From the NCBI GenBank assembly GCA_046732895.1, contig JBKPNZ010000033.1, forward strand, positions 1 through 35,642: 35,642 nt of DNA. The letters are read 5' to 3'. This DNA is from JBKPNZ01 sp046732895. GTDB lineage: Bacteria > Actinomycetota > Thermoleophilia > Solirubrobacterales > 70-9. The translations under genes were made by a program, and so were the position numbers. The notes beneath the pieces are model-generated. The model searched no databases. It was given only the letters and a program-made list of their open reading frames with translations, and had not been told where the DNA came from. The first letter of the stretch is position 1; each line of letters starts with the position of its first letter. Positions 5,619 through 13,417 of this stretch are shown piece after piece.

Positions 5619-6317
5619 GTGCCACTGCTGGCGGCGCTGGTCGTCAGCGTCGCGGCGTGCGGCGGTGATGGCGGCGGCATGAGCCAGCCCTCGAATCCCC
5701 ACCGCACGATCGTCGCCGCCCTCGGCGACTCGATCACTGCGGGCTCGCCGCTATGGGATCCGGATCCCGCCGTCCGCGCCCAGATCGGCCACCCGGTGGA
5801 GCGCAGCCAGTTCGAGTACTGGGCCTCCCAGGAAGACCCGCACCTCGAATTCCGCAACTGCGGCGTCTTCGGCGAGCGCGTGGACCAGATCGCCGCCCGC
5901 CTGGACGACTGCGCCGCCGGCGCCGACGTTCTCCTCCTGCAGGGCGGCATCAACGACATAGCCCAGGCGTTCGGCGGCGGCCGCCCGGCGATGGCGCGCG
6001 CCGTCGACGCTGCCGCCGGTGGCCTCGACGGGATGGTCGCCCGCGGCCAGAAGCTGGGCCTCGAGGTCGTCCTGGTGGACGTCCTGCCCTGGAACAACGG
6101 CTATCCGAAGGCGAGCGAGCCGATTACCGAGCTCAACCGGCGGATCGCGCAGGTCGGACATCGGCACGACGTTCCCGTTCTGCCCTTTCACGACACGCTC
6201 GAAGATCCAAATCGGCCCGAGCAGATGCGCCCGGACCTGACGATCGACGGTGACCATCCGTCGGTCGACGGTTATCGCAGGCTGGGCGCCCTCGTGGCGC
6301 GACAGCTCAGTCCTTAG
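5619..6317 (+). CDS. SGNH/GDSL-family hydrolase, probable lipoprotein
   Basis: The product is about 232 residues. The SGNH blocks are clear: block I ALGDSITAG with the serine nucleophile, block III GGINDIAQ, and block V DGDHPSVDGY with the catalytic Asp and His. This family contains esterases, lipases and acetyl-xylan or peptidoglycan O-acetyl esterases; the substrate is unknown. The N-terminus is a lipoprotein signal, hydrophobic then VSVAAC with the lipid-modified cysteine at 14. The start is unclear. GTG 5619 is the only standard codon near, but the basic stretch LRRRLKLRPRR just before it would suit a signal peptide start, and it could begin at CTG 5580, overlapping the SDR stop. Its last 11 bases overlap the convergent SDR gene. 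Confidence 0.75.
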   Translation: MPLLAALVVSVAACGGDGGGMSQPSNPHRTIVAALGDSITAGSPLWDPDPAVRAQIGHPVERSQFEYWASQEDPHLEFRNCGVFGERVDQIAARLDDCAAGADVLLLQGGINDIAQAFGGGRPAMARAVDAAAGGLDGMVARGQKLGLEVVLVDVLPWNNGYPKASEPITELNRRIAQVGHRHDVPVLPFHDTLEDPNRPEQMRPDLTIDGDHPSVDGYRRLGALVARQLSP

Positions 6318-7158
6318 GCCGGCGCTCCTCCGCGGGCGGCTCGCCGCGCTCGCCGTAGACCCCAGGCGGCCAGGAGCCGAACCAGTTGTCGCGGGCGCCG
6401 TCGAGCGTGAGGACCGTCCCGGAGAAGAAGTCCCCCGCGGGCGAGGCGAGGAAGGCGACGAGCCAGGCCATCTCGTCCTCCGTTCCGAGGCGGCCGAGCG
6501 GCACGGTCCCTGCGACGTTGCGGGTCACCTCCGCCGGGTACTTCGTCCGCAGGGTCTCGGTGTCGAACTGCCCCGCTGCCAGGGCGCAGAGCTTGATGCC
6601 GAAGCGAGCCCATTCCACCGAGAGCGTTCGCATCATGTTCTCGACGGCCGCGCGTCCGGCGCCGGAATGGACCATGCCCGGCATCCCGTTGTGTGGCGAG
6701 AGCGTGACGCTCAGCACCTTGCCCCCCTCCTGCGGAATGAACGCCCTGGTCGCGGCGGCGTGGGTCATGAGCCACGTGCCCACGACGTTGAGCTCGATCA
6801 CGGTCCGAAAGCCCTTTGGCGAGATCGCCTCGGCCGGGCTCAGGAACTGTCCCCCGGCGTTGTTGACGAGCACGTCGAGGCGCCCTTGCCGTTCGAGCAC
6901 GCCGTCGAAGAGCGACTCGACCGCCTCCTCCTCCCGGATGTCCATGGGCGTCGCGAATGCCCTGCCACCCGTCGCCTCGATCGCTGCGACGGTTTCCTCG
7001 AGCGGCTCGGCGCGCCGCCCGCAGACCTCCACGACCGCCCCGAGGCGCGCAAGTTCCATCGCAGACGCCCTGCCGAGGCCGCTGCCGCCGCCCGAGACCA
7101 GGCAGACCTGGTCCCGGAGGAGATCAGGCGCGAAGATCCTCGAGACGGGGGCGTTCAC
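6307..7158 (-). CDS. SDR oxidoreductase, enoyl-CoA-reductase-like
   Basis: A 283-residue short-chain dehydrogenase with SGGGSGLGRA near residue 22 and NNAGGQFLSPAEAISPKGF in the middle. These suit the branch that includes peroxisomal trans-2-enoyl-CoA reductase and 2,4-dienoyl-CoA reductase. The usual YxxxK is missing: where relatives have HSGAARAGVYNLTK, this protein has HSGAGRAAVENMMR, so Tyr becomes Glu and Lys becomes Arg. A role in fatty acyl-CoA metabolism is inferred, and activity may use other residues. The C-terminus extends about 25 residues past the fold (WPPGVYGERGEPPAEERR). The GTG start at 7158 has a TAGGCT box eight bases upstream. It is divergent from the MBL gene. Confidence 0.8.
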   Translation of the reverse strand: MNAPVSRIFAPDLLRDQVCLVSGGGSGLGRASAMELARLGAVVEVCGRRAEPLEETVAAIEATGGRAFATPMDIREEEAVESLFDGVLERQGRLDVLVNNAGGQFLSPAEAISPKGFRTVIELNVVGTWLMTHAAATRAFIPQEGGKVLSVTLSPHNGMPGMVHSGAGRAAVENMMRTLSVEWARFGIKLCALAAGQFDTETLRTKYPAEVTRNVAGTVPLGRLGTEDEMAWLVAFLASPAGDFFSGTVLTLDGARDNWFGSWPPGVYGERGEPPAEERRPKD

Positions 7159-7166
7159 GGCCGCTG

Positions 7167-7172
7167 AGCCTA
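7167..7172 (-). promoter_or_regulatory. Leaderless-type -10 box of the SDR gene
   Basis: TAGGCT on the minus strand, eight bases before the GTG at 7158, with no ribosome binding site between. Confidence 0.45.
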
Positions 7173-7231
7173 TTGCGGCAAGCCCCCGTTCGCGGCCGAT
7201 GTGCGCGTCCCACGCCCCCTGACCCCCTCGC

Positions 7232-7237
7232 TACTGT
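7232..7237 (+). promoter_or_regulatory. Leaderless-type -10 box of the MBL hydrolase gene
   Basis: TACTGT lies eight bases before ATG 7246, and no Shine-Dalgarno sequence lies between. It supports this ATG over an in-frame GTG at 7201. Confidence 0.45.
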
Positions 7238-7245
7238 GGCTCGCG

Positions 7246-8154
7246 ATGAAGGTCCATGTCGAGCCAAAGCCCCTGACCGAGCCGCTCTCGCCCGGCTCCG
7301 ATGGCGCGACCGTCGTCGTCGAGCCGATCCGGGTGGGCGAGGTCCAATGCCCGCGCACGATGTTCGAGAGCTCCGGCGGGCCGTTCAAGGACCTGCGCGT
7401 CCTGGGCATCGGCACGCCGCGCTCGCGCTGGTGGTGGGTTCCGTGCCCAGCCTTCCTGATCCGCCATCCGAGCTATGGACCCTTCCTCGTCGACACCGGC
7501 CTTCACTCGTCCGTCGCGGCGAAGCCTGCGGCCAACCTGGGCCGGATCGCGGCCCGGTTCGCGAAACCCAGGCTGGATCCCGATGAAACCCTCCCCGCGC
7601 AGCTGCGCGCCCGCGGAGTCGACCCGCGGGAGATCGGGCTCGTGGTGATGACCCACCTGCATCTCGACCACGCCTCGGGCATGGCCGAGTTCCCGCGGGC
7701 GACCTTCGTGCTCACGGATTCCGAGTGGCTCTCCGCGACGACAGACCGCCGGCCGCTCGCACGGGGCTATCGCCCGGAGCAGTACGACTACGTCTTCGAC
7801 TACCGCACGGTCAGCTACGCCGGGGCGGGGATCACCTCGTACTCGAGCTTCGGGCACACCTTCGACCTCTTCGGCGACGGGAGCGTGCGGCTCGCGTCGA
7901 CGCCGGGCCACACGGTCGGCCATCAATCGGTGATCTGCCGCCTTCGCGACCGCGACTTCGTGATCGCGGGTGATGCCATCTACACGATCGGGCAACTGGC
8001 GGACGCGCCACTGGCCCCCCGGCCGATCGATCCACACACGTACCGGCGCTCACTGCAGGAACTGCGCCTCTTTCACCGCCAATATCCGCAGGCGGTGATC
8101 GTGCCCGGGCATGATCCCGAGCACTGGCAGACGATCCAGCCCCGTTACGAGTAG
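7246..8154 (+). CDS. Metallo-beta-lactamase-fold hydrolase (lactonase-like)
   Basis: A 302-residue protein. The metal-binding motif HLHLDH is at 137-142 (MTHLHLDHASG), followed by the other ligands in STPGHTVGHQS, IAGDAIY and VPGHDPEHW. All seven usual zinc ligands appear present, so it should be catalytic. The layout matches the N-acyl homoserine lactonase (AttM/AiiA) branch, but many proteins of this shape act on other lactones or esters, so quorum quenching is only a possibility. The N-terminal 60 residues precede the fold. The gene stands alone and converges on the coiled-coil gene; its stop lies inside an 18-base palindrome. Confidence 0.85.
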   Translation: MKVHVEPKPLTEPLSPGSDGATVVVEPIRVGEVQCPRTMFESSGGPFKDLRVLGIGTPRSRWWWVPCPAFLIRHPSYGPFLVDTGLHSSVAAKPAANLGRIAARFAKPRLDPDETLPAQLRARGVDPREIGLVVMTHLHLDHASGMAEFPRATFVLTDSEWLSATTDRRPLARGYRPEQYDYVFDYRTVSYAGAGITSYSSFGHTFDLFGDGSVRLASTPGHTVGHQSVICRLRDRDFVIAGDAIYTIGQLADAPLAPRPIDPHTYRRSLQELRLFHRQYPQAVIVPGHDPEHWQTIQPRYE

Positions 8155-8169
8155 ACGCCTAGGCGTCTA
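8152..8169. terminator. Perfect palindrome shared by two convergent stops
   Basis: TAGACGCCTAGGCGTCTA is an 18-base perfect palindrome. Its first three bases are the stop of the MBL gene and its last three, read on the minus strand, are the stop of the coiled-coil gene. It may act as a bidirectional terminator, although no T tract follows on either strand. Confidence 0.4.
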
Positions 8170-8526
8170 GAGCTTCTGCTCGATCTCGCTCGCCTTGCGA
8201 GCGTGAAAGTCGGCCGCCTTGTCCTCGCGCGGCAGGCGCTCGGCAATCTCCTCGGCCTCGTGCCGGTGCGCCTCCGCCTCCTCGGCGTGGCGATTGGCGA
8301 GCTCGTCCTGGCGCACCGCCTCCTCGCGGTGCTCCGACACGGCCGAGTCGAGCTCCTGGGCCTTGGCCTGATGAGCCTCCACCTGCTGCTTGTGACCCGA
8401 GACCTCGGACGCCAGCCGCTCGCGGCGCTCCTCACGCCGCGCGGATGCCGTCCGCAGCGCGCGGAAGGCGACGAACGCGAGGATCAGGACGACGACGATG
8501 ATCGCGATGATCAGGATCGTTGACAT
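8167..8526 (-). CDS. Single-pass membrane protein with coiled coil
   Basis: A 119-residue protein. Residues 4-23 (ILIIAIIVVVLILAFVAFRA) are one membrane helix. From about residue 28 to the end the chain is highly charged, rich in Glu, Arg, His, Gln and Ala, with heptad spacing typical of a long coiled coil. No catalytic motif is seen. It is probably anchored with the coiled coil in the cytoplasm, because the residues after the helix are strongly basic (ARREERRERL). The role is unknown; scaffolding is conceivable. Its stop shares a palindrome with the MBL gene. Confidence 0.75.
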   Translation of the reverse strand: MSTILIIAIIVVVLILAFVAFRALRTASARREERRERLASEVSGHKQQVEAHQAKAQELDSAVSEHREEAVRQDELANRHAEEAEAHRHEAEEIAERLPREDKAADFHARKASEIEQKL

Positions 8527-8604
8527 CGCAGAAGCGACTCCCCGATGGACGCGCTCGCAAACCCCAAGAGCGGATGTTGGACGCTCGTCGGAGCGCGGTT
8601 CGCG

Positions 8605-9390
8605 CTACGAGCGGACTGTGACCTTGGCGTTCGGCGCCGGGTCGAGGCCCCCGATGCCCTGCTTGAGCGCCTTGATCACGTCGCGCCGGCCCTTCTCCTC
8701 GAGGCCGACATACATCTTGCGGACCTCGTCGAAGATGCGCTGGGAGGCCTCCTCCTGCTGCTGGCGCGTGGGCTCGTCGACGGTCTCGAACGAGACTGGC
8801 TGGCCGAACTGGACGGTCACCTTCGGGAAGCGCAGCCGCTTCCAGCCACGGACGCCGATGGAGCCGTGGATCGCGACGGGCACGACGGGTACGCCCGACT
8901 CGAGGGCGAGACGGCCGACGCCCGGGCGCGGCTCGCCCAAGCCCCTGGATCGTGAGCGACCACCCTCGGCGTAGATCAGCACGGTGCCGCCGCGATTGAG
9001 GATCGCGTGGGCCGTGATGAACGCCTCGCTGTCGTGATGCCCGCGCCGGACCGGGAAGACGCCGCCGTGCTTGAAGATGAAGTCCCCCGCCGGATTCCCG
9101 AAGAGCTGAGACTTCGCCATGAAGCTCACGCGCCGGCGCAGATAGACCGCCGCGAAGAAGTGATCCATGTTGGAGAAGTGGTTCGGCGCCAGGATCACCG
9201 GGCCGCTGGCGGGGATGTTGTTGGTCCCGATCGACCACGCCCGGTAGAGCAGGATGGTCGGCAGGGTGAGGATGATCCGGATGACGCCGTAGACCCAATC
9301 CGGACGCTTGCTGCGCGCCTGCTCGTGAAAGCGGGTGAAGGTCTCCGCGGGGCGAGGATCGCGGTAGCGCTGCGGTTTGAGCTCTTCCAT
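8605..9390 (-). CDS. 1-acyl-glycerol-3-phosphate acyltransferase (PlsC family)
   Basis: A 261-residue protein. The acyltransferase catalytic motif NHFSNMD has H71 and D76, and the substrate-binding motif appears as YAEGGRSRSRG at 140-150, where EGTRSR is usual. PVVPVAI follows as expected. Enzymes of this family acylate lysophosphatidate or related lipids at the membrane. A hydrophobic segment (residues 36-50) may attach it. The ATG at 9390 was chosen; a longer frame from TTG 9420 would run through a hairpin that looks like the end of the glycerol kinase transcript. The glycerol kinase gene lies just upstream on the same strand, which fits a shared role in glycerolipid synthesis. Confidence 0.85.
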   Translation of the reverse strand: MEELKPQRYRDPRPAETFTRFHEQARSKRPDWVYGVIRIILTLPTILLYRAWSIGTNNIPASGPVILAPNHFSNMDHFFAAVYLRRRVSFMAKSQLFGNPAGDFIFKHGGVFPVRRGHHDSEAFITAHAILNRGGTVLIYAEGGRSRSRGLGEPRPGVGRLALESGVPVVPVAIHGSIGVRGWKRLRFPKVTVQFGQPVSFETVDEPTRQQQEEASQRIFDEVRKMYVGLEEKGRRDVIKALKQGIGGLDPAPNAKVTVRS

Positions 9391-9397
9391 GACGAAT

Positions 9398-9417
9398 GAG
9401 CCGGCACGGGCCGGCTC
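9398..9417 (-). terminator. Hairpin after glycerol kinase gene
   Basis: GAGCCGGC and GCCGGCTC form a perfect 8-bp GC-rich stem with a four-base loop, in the 58-base gap between the glycerol kinase stop and the acyltransferase start. No T tract follows, so it may be a weak terminator or a processing structure. Confidence 0.4.
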
Positions 9418-9448
9418 CAACGACTCCTACCCCCCCTTGCTACGGCGG

Positions 9449-10915
9449 TTACGCGCTCGGAGCCTCGCGCTGCGCCCAGCCGCGGGCACGCCCGACGGCG
9501 TCGCGCCAGCGCGCCATCAGGCGCTCGCGTTCGGCCTCGGCCATGACCGGTTCGAAGCGCGCGCGCTCGCGCCACATCTCGTCCACCTGATCGCGCGTCC
9601 ACAGCTCTGTGGCGATCCCCGCCAGATAGGCCGCCCCCAGCGCCGTCGTCTCCGAGACCTCGGGGACGATCACGGGCGCGCCCAGCACATCCGCCTGGAA
9701 CTGCATGAGCCAGGAGTTGGCGACGGCGCCGCCGTCGGCGCGCAGCTCGCTCAGGCCCTCGCCCGACGCCGCCTCCTGAGCGCGGACCGCATCGACGGTC
9801 TGGTAGGCGATCGCCTCCAGCGCGGCACGCGCCAGCTGCGGCCTGCCGGTGCCGCGGGTGAGCCCGACGATGGCGCCGCGGGCGTAGGGATCCCAGTGAG
9901 GGGAACCGAGCCCGGTCAGCGCCGGGACGAAGTAGACGTCGTCGTTCGAGTCGAGGCTCGCCGCCAGACGCTCGCTCTCCCCAGCGTCGCTAAGGATCCC
10001 GAGCCCGTCGCGCAGCCACTGCACGGCGGCCCCGGTGACGAAGACCGCAGCCTCGAGCGCATAATCGACCTCGCCGCCGATGCCCCATGCGACCGTCGTC
10101 AGCAGGCCGTCGCCCGGGTCGGGCGCATCCCGGCCGGTATTGAGGAGCACGAAGCTGCCGGTGCCGTAGGTGTTCTTCGCCATCCCCGGCGAGTGGCATG
10201 CCTGACCGAAGAGCGCCGCCTGCTGGTCCCCCGCGATTCCGGCGACGGGCACCTTCCCACCGAACTCCCCCGTGGTGCCGTAGACCTCGGCTGAGGCGAC
10301 CGCCTCCGGGAGGCTCGCCGGGTCGACCCCCAAAAGGCCACACAGGTCCGGATCCCACCGCAGCCCGCGAATGTCGAAGAGCATCGTGCGCGAGGCGTTC
10401 GAGTAGTCGGTCACATGGCGGCCGGTCAGCTTGAAGACGAGCCACGAGTCGATCGTGCCGAAGACAGCGGTGCGGGCCCCCTCGGCGTTCTCCAGCAGCC
10501 ACTCGATCTTGGTGCCGGAGAAGTAGGGATCGATGACCAGGCCGGTACGCTCGCGGACGAGCTGCTCGTGCCCCGCGTCCTTCAGCTCCTCGCAGCGGGC
10601 GGCCGTGCGCCTGTCCTGCCACACGAGGGCGTTGTGCACGGGCTCCCCGGTGCGCGGATCCCACCCCACCACGGTCTCGCGCTGGTTCGTGATCCCGATT
10701 CCGGTGAGCTGTGCTCCCTGGATACCGGCGTCGACGATCGCCTCGACCGCCACCCGCCTGGTCACGTCCCAGATCTCGTTCGGATCGTGCTCGATCCACC
10801 CTGTGCGTGGGAAGTGCTGCTCGAACTCGCTGTAGGCCCGCCCGGTGATGCGACCCTCGCCGTCGAAGACGAGGCAGGTCGACCCCGTGGTGCCCTGGTC
10901 GATCGCGAGGATCAC
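9449..10915 (-). CDS. glpK: Glycerol kinase
   Basis: A 488-residue FGGY-family sugar kinase, a normal length for glycerol kinase. Visible signs are AIDQGTTGSTCLVFD at the start (phosphate-binding), GITNQRET, WQDRRTA, the FGGY signature YFSGTKIEWLLEN, and GIAGDQQAALFGQ. The second FGGY region reads LRADGGAVANSWLMQFQADVLG. The enzyme phosphorylates glycerol with ATP to sn-glycerol 3-phosphate, feeding glycolysis or phospholipid synthesis. No glycerol facilitator or glycerol-3-phosphate dehydrogenase is adjacent. The start is GTG 10915, since the frame opens at the family's usual first residues. The glycosyltransferase gene upstream ends 36 bases before it. Confidence 0.95.
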   Translation of the reverse strand: MILAIDQGTTGSTCLVFDGEGRITGRAYSEFEQHFPRTGWIEHDPNEIWDVTRRVAVEAIVDAGIQGAQLTGIGITNQRETVVGWDPRTGEPVHNALVWQDRRTAARCEELKDAGHEQLVRERTGLVIDPYFSGTKIEWLLENAEGARTAVFGTIDSWLVFKLTGRHVTDYSNASRTMLFDIRGLRWDPDLCGLLGVDPASLPEAVASAEVYGTTGEFGGKVPVAGIAGDQQAALFGQACHSPGMAKNTYGTGSFVLLNTGRDAPDPGDGLLTTVAWGIGGEVDYALEAAVFVTGAAVQWLRDGLGILSDAGESERLAASLDSNDDVYFVPALTGLGSPHWDPYARGAIVGLTRGTGRPQLARAALEAIAYQTVDAVRAQEAASGEGLSELRADGGAVANSWLMQFQADVLGAPVIVPEVSETTALGAAYLAGIATELWTRDQVDEMWRERARFEPVMAEAERERLMARWRDAVGRARGWAQREAPSA

Positions 10916-10950
10916 TTCTCACCTGCGGCCTTGGCCGGCATACCCGGAGG

Positions 10951-11637
10951 CTATCCCCGGCGCGACAGGTAGACGTTCGCGAAGTCCCGGAGCTGGGCGC
11001 CGCGGTGGAGGAAGCCGCCGAGTGTCCTCCCGGTCGCCCGGTGCTCGAGGTCGAGCTCGAGCTCCTCGATCCGGTAGCCCGCCCGGACGGCGTCGATCGT
11101 CATGCCGATCTCCATGCCGAAGCCCTTCGCAAAGGGAATGACCTTGCGCAGGACCTCTGTGCGCATGGCGCGCTGGCCGGAGATGGGAGCGTTCGCGCGA
11201 TACCCGCACCGTCGCTGGACGGCCCATCGCGCGAAGCGCAAGGCGATGCCGAACCCACCGCCGACCCGCACGCGGAAGGCCGCCACCGCCAGGTCGCATC
11301 GCCCCGCCTCCACTGCCTCGACCAGGCCGCGGAGGGCCACTGCGGACTCGCCGAGGTCGCCGTCGCACAAAAGCACGATCTCGGGAACCTCTGTGGAGCT
11401 CAGCATCGCCTCGGCGGCGGCCGTGACGTTCGCCCCTTTTCCGTGAGGCCGCCGCCGGCTGACGACCTGAGCACCCGACCCGACGGCCGCCTCGGCGGTG
11501 CCGTCGCCGGATGCGTCGTCGGCCACCCAGACCGCCGCGCCGGGGAACGCCTCACGCAGCGCGCGAAGCGTGGGGCCGATTCGATCGGCCTCGTTCCTTG
11601 CCGCGACGATCACGGCGAGCTCCGGGTTCGCGCTCAT
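10951..11637 (-). CDS. Family 2 glycosyltransferase
   Basis: A 228-residue GT-A fold protein. It begins LAVIVAARNEADRIGPTL, the usual GT2 opening, then has WVADDASGDGTAE for nucleotide-sugar binding and LLCDGDLGE in the place of the DxD metal site. GFGMEIGMTIDAVRAGYRI near residue 175 resembles polyprenyl-phosphate or glucosyl-3-phosphoglycerate-type transferases. No C-terminal membrane segment is visible, so it is probably a cytoplasmic enzyme. Acceptor and donor sugar are unknown. The ATG at 11637 is only 22 bases from the divergent start of the biotin carrier gene, so the two promoters must overlap. Confidence 0.8.
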   Translation of the reverse strand: MSANPELAVIVAARNEADRIGPTLRALREAFPGAAVWVADDASGDGTAEAAVGSGAQVVSRRRPHGKGANVTAAAEAMLSSTEVPEIVLLCDGDLGESAVALRGLVEAVEAGRCDLAVAAFRVRVGGGFGIALRFARWAVQRRCGYRANAPISGQRAMRTEVLRKVIPFAKGFGMEIGMTIDAVRAGYRIEELELDLEHRATGRTLGGFLHRGAQLRDFANVYLSRRG

Positions 11638-11645
11638 GGGCCGGG

Positions 11646-11651
11646 TATTCT
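11646..11651 (+). promoter_or_regulatory. Leaderless-type -10 box of the carrier protein gene
   Basis: TATTCT lies eight bases before ATG 11660. The whole divergent spacer is only 22 bases (11638-11659), too short for a normal 5' leader on either side. Confidence 0.5.
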
Positions 11652-11659
11652 GCCCCGCC

Positions 11660-11872
11660 ATGCCCGACGTCGAGGCCCACATCACCGGAACGGTCTGGAA
11701 GATCGAGGTCGCGGTCGGCGACGAGGTCGACGAGGGCGACACCGTCGTCATCCTCGAGTCGATGAAGATGGAGATGCCGGTGGAGGCCGAGGACCCGGGG
11801 ACCGTCAAGGAAATCCGCTGCGAGGAGGGCCAGTCCGTGCAGGAGGGCGAAGTCCTCGTCGTTCTGGAGTAG
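11660..11872 (+). CDS. Free-standing biotin/lipoyl carrier protein
   Basis: A 70-residue protein consisting of one biotinyl/lipoyl domain. The modified lysine lies in ESMKMEMP, whose MKM context is typical of biotin rather than lipoyl attachment. The hammerhead repeats GTVWKIEVAVGDEVDEGD and GTVKEIRCEEGQSVQEGE are plain. Such single-domain carriers occur in actinobacteria as separate subunits of acyl-CoA carboxylases. No carboxylase or carboxyltransferase subunit is adjacent. The gene begins a plus-strand operon with an enoyl-CoA hydratase and AlkA. The biotin genes start 1.5 kb downstream, which suits a cofactor link. Confidence 0.85.
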   Translation: MPDVEAHITGTVWKIEVAVGDEVDEGDTVVILESMKMEMPVEAEDPGTVKEIRCEEGQSVQEGEVLVVLE

Positions 11873-11875
11873 GGG

Positions 11876-12736
11876 TTGGCCGAGCAGGGCGGAAATCCCG
11901 CCGGCTCCGGACGCGACGCGGAGGAGCCGGAGGGCACTGATGTGGCCGGCGGCAAGCTCGTTCTTGATCATCCTGCCGAAGCCGTCGCTCGGCTCCGCCT
12001 CGACAATCCCGAGAAACGCAACGCCCTGGACCACGAGGTCCTGGCCGCGATCGCCGAAGAGCTGCCGCGGCTCGCGGAGGGGATCGACGTCCGCTGCGTG
12101 GTGATCACCGGTACGGGCGAGATGTTCTCTGCCGGTTACGACATCGCTGGGATCTCCGATGAGGCATTCGAAGAGGAGGCCGAGTCGCTCGTGGCGCATC
12201 CCTTCCAGGCGGCCATGGAGGCGATCAGCGCGCACCCAAATCCGGTGCTCGCCGCGATCAACGGCCATTGCCTTGGCGGTGGGCTCGAGCTCGCCGTCCG
12301 CTGCGACGTGCGTGTGTGCGCCGCAGGCGCAAAGCTCGGCATGCCGCCCGCCAAGCTCGGCCTGATCTACGGCCACACGGGCCTCGAGCGGTTCATCGAC
12401 GTGATCGGCGTCGCGCGCACGAAGGAGCTCTTCCTCCTCGGGCGCAACTTCGACGCATCTCACGCGGGAGCGATCGGACTCGTCAATGAGGTGGTGGACG
12501 ACGCCCGGGTGGAGCAGGCGGCCGTCGATATGGCCGCGGAAATCGCGTCGCACGCGCCCCTCTCGGTGCGCGGGAACAAGCACGCGATCGAAGTGCTGGC
12601 ACGCGCATCCCGGTTGACGGCGGAGGAGGAGGCCGAGCTGGTCGAGCTGCGCCGATCGTGTTTCGCCTCGGATGACTTCCGGGAGGGCATCCGCGCCTTC
12701 GCCGAGAAGCGCAAGCCGCGCTGGACCGGACACTGA
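11876..12736 (+). CDS. Enoyl-CoA hydratase/isomerase family protein
   Basis: A 286-residue crotonase-fold protein. Seen are ARLRLDNPEKRNALDHEVLA near the start, the oxyanion-hole motif FSAGYDI, and GHCLGGGLELAVRCD, followed by PPAKLGLIYGHTGLERF. The position equal to the second catalytic Glu of true hydratases is not obvious, so it may be an isomerase, decarboxylase or thioesterase of the same fold. The TTG at 11876 comes four bases after the carrier stop with GGAG before it, and gives about 25 extra disordered residues; a GTG at 11942 would give the family's usual length. Coupling to a biotin carrier hints at acyl-CoA metabolism such as carboxylated intermediates. Confidence 0.85.
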   Translation: MAEQGGNPAGSGRDAEEPEGTDVAGGKLVLDHPAEAVARLRLDNPEKRNALDHEVLAAIAEELPRLAEGIDVRCVVITGTGEMFSAGYDIAGISDEAFEEEAESLVAHPFQAAMEAISAHPNPVLAAINGHCLGGGLELAVRCDVRVCAAGAKLGMPPAKLGLIYGHTGLERFIDVIGVARTKELFLLGRNFDASHAGAIGLVNEVVDDARVEQAAVDMAAEIASHAPLSVRGNKHAIEVLARASRLTAEEEAELVELRRSCFASDDFREGIRAFAEKRKPRWTGH

Positions 12737-13374
12737 TGCCTCGCGTATCGCTGCGCGTCCAGCGCGAGCACCTGGCCGCGGCGGACCCGGTCATGGCGAA
12801 GCTCATCGATCATCTCGGCGAGCTCTCGATCGCCACCCGCCGTCGCGGCCAGCCGAAGGAGGACGCCTACGGAACGCTCCTGCGCGCGATCGTGGGGCAG
12901 CAGGTCTCCTCGAAGGCCGCGTTCGCCATCTACACCCGCGTGAAGGAGCTCTTCGGCGGCCGGCCGCCCGCCCCCGCCGAAGTGCTCGCGACCGATGCGG
13001 ATGTCCTGCGCGGCGCCGGACTCTCGGGCCGCAAGGTCGAGTACATCCGCGACCTGGCCCGGCACGTCGCCGACGGGGAGCTCGAGCTCAATCGGCTCGG
13101 GGAGCTTTCCGACGACGAGGTGGTCGCCGAGATCAGCGCCGTGCGCGGTCTCGGGGTCTGGAGCGCGCACATGTTCCTGATCGTCTTCCTCGAGCGGCCG
13201 GACGTCCTGCCCGTGGGCGACCTCGGAATCCGCAACGCCGCGCAGGCCCGGTACGGCCTCGACGAGATGCCCACGCCCGCCGAGCTCGAGCGAATCGCCG
13301 AGCCCTGGCGTCCCTACCGCACGCTGGCTTCGATCTACCTCTGGGGCTCGCTGGCGAACCCACCCGCGGTCTGA
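12736..13374 (+). CDS. DNA-3-methyladenine glycosylase II (AlkA-type)
   Basis: A 212-residue HhH-GPD superfamily glycosylase. YGTLLRAIVGQQVSSKAA near residue 45 is the usual opening helix pair. The helix-hairpin-helix is VRGLGVWSAHMFLIVF (137-152), and the catalytic Asp is D162 in LPVGDLGIR, matching the AlkA arrangement. It lacks the Ada-like N-terminal domain that E. coli AlkA carries ahead of this fold. The enzyme removes alkylated bases in base-excision repair. Its ATG overlaps the stop of the hydratase gene by one base (TGATG), so it is co-translated although functionally unrelated. Confidence 0.88.
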   Translation: MPRVSLRVQREHLAAADPVMAKLIDHLGELSIATRRRGQPKEDAYGTLLRAIVGQQVSSKAAFAIYTRVKELFGGRPPAPAEVLATDADVLRGAGLSGRKVEYIRDLARHVADGELELNRLGELSDDEVVAEISAVRGLGVWSAHMFLIVFLERPDVLPVGDLGIRNAAQARYGLDEMPTPAELERIAEPWRPYRTLASIYLWGSLANPPAV

Positions 13375-13403
13375 CACAAACGGGAGCCGTCCGCGCCCGT
13401 TTC

Positions 13404-13409
13404 TAGCCT
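13404..13409 (+). promoter_or_regulatory. Leaderless-type -10 box of bioB
   Basis: TAGCCT lies eight bases before the GTG start at 13418. No ribosome binding site and no BirA-type inverted repeat is seen in the 43-base gap after the AlkA gene. Confidence 0.45.
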
Positions 13410-13417
13410 GCTGGCAG

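Noticed and set aside
13375..13417. Biotin-responsive operator or riboswitch before bioB
   Set aside because: Only 43 bases, with no long inverted repeat or structured leader; just a -10 box is visible.
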